Below, piece by piece: positions 37,986 to 41,323 of a DNA stretch of 41,323 nucleotides. A program made the translations under genes and the position numbers. How positions within the stretch are numbered: position 1 is the stretch's first letter; each line of letters starts with the position of its first letter. The notes beneath the pieces were generated by a model. That model saw nothing but the letters and a program-made list of their open reading frames with translations. It was not told the origin of the DNA and searched no databases. The stretch is from Clostridiales bacterium PH28_bin88 (GTDB taxonomy: Bacteria > Bacillota > PH28-bin88): assembly GCA_000987045.1 (NCBI GenBank), contig LAKY01000095.1, positions 1 to 41,323 on the forward strand, in the 5' to 3' direction.

Positions 37986-39605
37986 ATGAACACTCTCTAC
38001 TACGGCGACAACCTCAAAGTCCTGCGTGAATATATCCGCAGCGAATCAGTCGATCTTATCTACCTGGATCCGCCCTTCAATTCCAATAGGTCTTACAACG
38101 TCCTCTTTAAAGACGAATCCGGCCAGGCGTCCGAGGCGCAGATCTCCGCCTTCGATGACACCTGGCATTGGGGTCCATCAGCAGAAGAGACCTATCACGA
38201 CCTGGTTGTCGGAGACAACCTGGAAGTGGGGCGCATGATCGCCGCGCTGCGCGAGTTCGTCGGCACCAACCAGATGATGGCTTACCTGGTGATGATGGCC
38301 GCCCGCCTGGTCGAGCTGCACCGCGTGCTCAAGCCGACTGGCAGCCTGTATCTGCATTGCGATCCGACCGCAAGCCATTATTTAAAGATAATTTTGGATA
38401 CCGTATTTGGAGTAAATAATTTTAGGTCAGAAATTATTTGGAAACGTACCAGCGCTCATAGCGACTCAAAAACGATGGGGAATACCCATGATGTAATTCT
38501 CTTCTACAGTAAATCTGATGATTTTCTTTGGAATAAACAGTACCAAGATTATGATGAAAGCTACATCAAAAGTCACTATCGGTACACAACTAAAGATGGA
38601 AGGAAATTTCGAACAGATAATTTAACTGCTACTAGCCTTTCAGGTGGTGGTTATACCTATGAATGGAATGGTGTAACAAAAATCTGGAGAATGCCCAAAG
38701 AAAGAATGCAGGAAATGCACGACAAAGGGAGGCTTCATTACACAAAAACTGGTGGCGTAGAATATATCCGCTACCTTGATGAAATGCCTGGATTGCCATT
38801 ACAAGATTTGTGGTCAGATATATCTCCTATCAATTCACAAGCAGCTGAGCGCCTCGGCTACCCCACCCAAAAACCGCTGGCCCTGCTCGAACGCATCATC
38901 CAGGCATCCTCCAACCCGGGCGACGTTGTCCTGGACCCCTTCAGCGGCTGCGGTACGGCCATCGCCGCCGCCCAGAAGCTCGACCGGCGTTGGATCGGCA
39001 TCGACATCACCCACCTGGCAATCGCCATGCACAAATCCCGACTGAAAGATATGTTCAACCTGGAGCCGGGCAAGGATTATAGAATTATTGGTGAGCCTTC
39101 CTCCCTCGCCGGTGCCTGGCAGCTGGCTGAGGAGGATCGTTACCAGTTCCAGTGGTGGGCGCTCTCGCTGATCAAAGCCCGTCCGCTGGGAGGGCAGGAA
39201 GGCTCTCGGACTGGGAAGCGGGGCAGCGACCGCGGCATCGACGGCATTATCCCCTTTGTGGATGATCGCACTGGAAAGCCCAAGCAGGTCATGGTCCAGG
39301 TCAAGAGTGGCAATGTCAACTCAGGCACCATCCGCGACCTGCGCGGGGTGATCGAACGTGATAATGCTCCGATCGGCGTGCTGGTCACACTCGAAAATCC
39401 CAGCCGCGACATGATCCGCGAGGCTGTCTCGGCTGGTTTCTACTCCTCCGAATTATGGCAGCAGAAATACCCGCGCCTGCAGATCCTGACTATTGAGGAA
39501 CTACTGACTGGGAAGACGGTCCAGATGCCGCCCGCCTACAGCGCATTTAAAAAGGCGGAGCGGGTAAAGAAACAGGAAGGCACCCAGGGCGAGCTGGGGA
39601 TTTGA
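37986..39605 (+). CDS. DNA methyltransferase fused to Mrr-like nuclease domain
   Basis: A 539-aa protein. Motif IV DPPF is at residues 28-31, with IYLD before it; the FSGCGTA motif I is at 319-325 and GIDI follows. This order (IV before I) marks a beta-type N6-adenine or N4-cytosine methyltransferase; the target recognition region should lie between about 140 and 285. The C-terminal 150 residues contain SDRGIDGII (Asp 419) and VMVQVKSGN (Gln 438, Lys 440), the D...QxK pattern of Mrr-like restriction nucleases. It could modify and cut DNA, or be a solitary methylase with a regulatory domain. The AT-rich middle (38380-38845) differs sharply from both ends. Confidence 0.85.
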   Translation: MNTLYYGDNLKVLREYIRSESVDLIYLDPPFNSNRSYNVLFKDESGQASEAQISAFDDTWHWGPSAEETYHDLVVGDNLEVGRMIAALREFVGTNQMMAYLVMMAARLVELHRVLKPTGSLYLHCDPTASHYLKIILDTVFGVNNFRSEIIWKRTSAHSDSKTMGNTHDVILFYSKSDDFLWNKQYQDYDESYIKSHYRYTTKDGRKFRTDNLTATSLSGGGYTYEWNGVTKIWRMPKERMQEMHDKGRLHYTKTGGVEYIRYLDEMPGLPLQDLWSDISPINSQAAERLGYPTQKPLALLERIIQASSNPGDVVLDPFSGCGTAIAAAQKLDRRWIGIDITHLAIAMHKSRLKDMFNLEPGKDYRIIGEPSSLAGAWQLAEEDRYQFQWWALSLIKARPLGGQEGSRTGKRGSDRGIDGIIPFVDDRTGKPKQVMVQVKSGNVNSGTIRDLRGVIERDNAPIGVLVTLENPSRDMIREAVSAGFYSSELWQQKYPRLQILTIEELLTGKTVQMPPAYSAFKKAERVKKQEGTQGELGI

Positions 39606-39612
39606 GGACATC

Positions 39613-39819
39613 ATGAAATACCAGGTAAATGGACAGGCCAGAATTTGGTTTCTTGAAGATGGGGCCGTACAGCTAACATCAAAACTCAAAATCTTCACTG
39701 AAGTTATGACTTGCGAGATGGAACCATCAGAAACCGACGCAATAGAATTTATTGAGGCAAAATATAATCAATACATTTATCAATGGTTGACGCCAATAAC
39801 AATCAAACAATTAAGGTGA
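39613..39819 (+). CDS. 68-aa protein coupled to the serine recombinase
   Basis: Encodes MKYQVNGQARIWFLEDGA, VQLTSKLKIFTEVMTCEMEP, then SETDAIEFIEAKYNQYIYQW and LTPITIKQLR. This is a small alpha-beta protein with an acidic middle; no known family. It starts eight bases after the methyltransferase stop, and its stop overlaps the recombinase start as TGATG, so translation is coupled. Small proteins next to serine integrases sometimes serve as recombination directionality factors, which is a hypothesis here. Confidence 0.6.
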   Translation: MKYQVNGQARIWFLEDGAVQLTSKLKIFTEVMTCEMEPSETDAIEFIEAKYNQYIYQWLTPITIKQLR

Positions 39820-41323
39820 TGAATTCCGAATCACCTTTCCCAAATCAATCGAAGGTCGCCGCCTATCTGCGCGATTCTGGTCACGAAGACCAGGACCTCT
39901 CCGTCGCGCAGCAGGAGATCGCCATCCGCGCCTGGTGCGAGCAGCACGGACTGGTGCTGACCAAGGTTTTCATCGACGAGGCCGCGCCAGGCTCGACAGT
40001 GGTCGGGCGCGAGGCCTTCCGCCGCCTGATCACGCACTTTCACCAGCCAGGCTGCCGCGAGGCGGGGGTGATCCTGTGGAAGTACAATCGCTTTGCCAGG
40101 GATATCGACGATGCGCAGTTTTACAAGGCGGACCTGCGGCGGCGTGGGTACATCATCCATTCGCTGAATGACAGCGTTCCTTCCGGTTTGGATGGTCGTT
40201 TTTTCGAGAGCGCAATCGACTGGATGAATGCGCGCTACCTGGAGGACCTGAGCACGGACGTCAAGCGCGGGCTGCATCACATCATGGATCAGCACGGCGC
40301 GATCGGTGGGACGCCGCCGCGCGGGTTTCGCCGCGAAGCGGTCGAGATCGGCAGCCGCAGGGACGGCCGTGCGCATATCGTCCATCGCTGGGCGCCGGAT
40401 CCTGACCTGGTCGACAAAGTACGCCTGGCGTTTGAGATGCGCGCTGCAGGGGCATCCTGCGCGCAGATCCAGGACGCCACCAGGCTGTACAAAAATAAAA
40501 ACTGTTGGCCAACGTTTTTCCGCAACAAGATTTACATGGGGGTAATGGAGTTCGGCGGCCGGGTGATCGAGGACTACTGCGAACCGATCGTTGACCGCGC
40601 CACCTGGGAGGCGGTCCAGGCGCGCGGGCAGGAAGCGTGGAGGAAGAACATGAAAAACCGGAAGAATCATCCCCGCAGGCTGGGGTCGCGGTTTCTGCTC
40701 TCTGGCCTGGCAGTGTGCAGGCTGTGCGGATCCGCGCTGAGCGGTGACACGGCCACGGCCAAGGGCCACCGGTATGATTACTACACCTGCAGCGGGGCAA
40801 ATCTGCGCGATGACTGTGTCGCAGGAAAAATCCCGAAATTGCTGCTGGAGGACGCGGTGCTGGATAACCTGCTCGGGTACATTCTGGAGCCGGACCACAT
40901 TCGCGAACTGGCGGTTGAGTTGGAAACAGATGCGCAGCAGGCAGCCAATCGCTATGAGCTCAAAAAAGCCGACACCAACCGCTCCCTGGCCATACTGCGC
41001 CGCAAGATCAATAACCTAGTCGAGGTGATCGCCGACCAGGGCATGGCGGCGCGCGCGCTGGTGGATCAGGTGAAGGAGCTGGAAGCGGAGGAGACCAGAC
41101 TCAGGCTCGAGCTGGAGGATCTCACTCCGGGGCGGATCAAACTACGCGACCAGATGGATCTGGATGAGCTGGTAAACGAGATCCGCAGCCTGAGAGCGGG
41201 GAATGAGACTGCCAGGCTGCGGGAGGTACTCGGGGGACTGATCGACCGGGTCGAAGCGGCGCGGGATGGGGAGAAGATCAGCGGAACGATCTGGTACTAC
41301 TCGCCGGTTTTGGATAAGCGCGA
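39819..41323 (+). CDS. Large serine recombinase (integrase), open at the window end
   Basis: A 524-aa integrase when joined across the circle (39819-41261 then 1-132). The N-terminal catalytic domain has Y16-x-R18-x-S20 (AAYLRDS) with Ser 20 as the nucleophile, and KYNRFARD (residues 88-95, Arg 91, Arg 94) of the active site. The recombinase domain begins around 160 with GGTPPRGFRRE. A zinc ribbon has Cys 300, 303, 324 and 333 (AVCRLCG; YTCSGANLRDDC). A coiled-coil motif follows at about 370-435 (KELEAEETRLRLELEDL). All parts of a phiC31-type integrase are present. The start is fixed by the TGATG overlap. Confidence 0.92.
   Translation, partial: MNSESPFPNQSKVAAYLRDSGHEDQDLSVAQQEIAIRAWCEQHGLVLTKVFIDEAAPGSTVVGREAFRRLITHFHQPGCREAGVILWKYNRFARDIDDAQFYKADLRRRGYIIHSLNDSVPSGLDGRFFESAIDWMNARYLEDLSTDVKRGLHHIMDQHGAIGGTPPRGFRREAVEIGSRRDGRAHIVHRWAPDPDLVDKVRLAFEMRAAGASCAQIQDATRLYKNKNCWPTFFRNKIYMGVMEFGGRVIEDYCEPIVDRATWEAVQARGQEAWRKNMKNRKNHPRRLGSRFLLSGLAVCRLCGSALSGDTATAKGHRYDYYTCSGANLRDDCVAGKIPKLLLEDAVLDNLLGYILEPDHIRELAVELETDAQQAANRYELKKADTNRSLAILRRKINNLVEVIADQGMAARALVDQVKELEAEETRLRLELEDLTPGRIKLRDQMDLDELVNEIRSLRAGNETARLREVLGGLIDRVEAARDGEKISGTIWYYSPVLDKR
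41262..41323. repeat. Terminal direct repeat, right copy (circular overlap)
   Basis: These 62 bases equal bases 1-62 exactly and lie in the recombinase reading frame. They mark the closure of a circular molecule of 41,261 bp. Confidence 0.9.

Noticed and set aside
39831..40898. A 355-codon leftward open frame opposite the serine recombinase
   Set aside because: It is antisense to clear recombinase domains, has no family-like sequence and has no ribosome site; long shadows are expected in GC-rich DNA.
1..41323. tRNA, rRNA or CRISPR genes
   Set aside because: No cloverleaf-like T-arm (GGTTCGAATCC-type) or rRNA stretches were recognised by eye on either strand, and no regular spacer array is present.

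Overview
The window looks like the complete genome of a temperate, siphovirus-like tailed phage. Its first 62 bases (1-62) are repeated exactly as its last 62 (41262-41323). A large serine recombinase gene that starts at 39819 runs off the right end and continues in frame at base 1, stopping at 132. The simplest reading is a circular molecule of 41,261 bp cut open inside the recombinase gene. The host cannot be read directly. The GC-rich backbone, a large serine integrase, a GH25/SH3 endolysin, a moron lipoprotein with a Thr/Pro-rich linker and GC-rich palindromic repeats of a type common in bacterial chromosomes are compatible with a Chloroflexota (Anaerolineae-like) host; this is inference only.

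Late region (98-23519, all leftward, read from high to low coordinates): three small membrane proteins of holin/XhlA type, a GH25 endolysin with SH3 domain, small and large terminase, a fused prohead protease-scaffold-major capsid protein, head-tail connectors, portal, MuF-like head morphogenesis protein, tail completion protein, a repeat-rich fibre, tail tube protein, tail assembly chaperone with a probable translational frameshift, tape measure, Dit-like and hub-like tail proteins, a long receptor-binding fibre, and a small last gene. Two features are unusual: the portal lies downstream of capsid and connectors, and a fibre gene sits between head-tail joining and tail-tube genes.

Control and early regions: bases 23520-23775 are a divergent control region with a strong rightward promoter overlapped by a 26-bp palindrome. 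It drives a three-gene rightward cluster (23776-25035) that ends at a bidirectional terminator. From a strong leftward promoter at 36729-36757, an early leftward cluster runs to 25064: a ribbon-helix-helix protein, a 59-aa protein, a HicA-like protein with a membrane helix, a 31-aa membrane peptide, a XerC/D-type tyrosine recombinase, many small unknown or membrane proteins, a 1001-aa TOPRIM primase-helicase, a stand-alone copy of that enzyme's C-terminal DNA-binding domain, and a Gp37/Gp68 (DUF5131) protein. A 373-bp AT-rich, repeat-rich gap with a 24-bp-arm hairpin below the primase is the best candidate replication origin.

Lysogeny/cargo region (36751-132 through the circle, rightward): an XRE-type repressor candidate, a lipoprotein, a DNA methyltransferase fused to an Mrr-like nuclease domain, a 68-aa protein translationally coupled to the integrase, and the large serine recombinase. 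The lipoprotein and the methyltransferase's target-recognition segment are markedly AT-rich against the backbone, which suggests acquired cargo.
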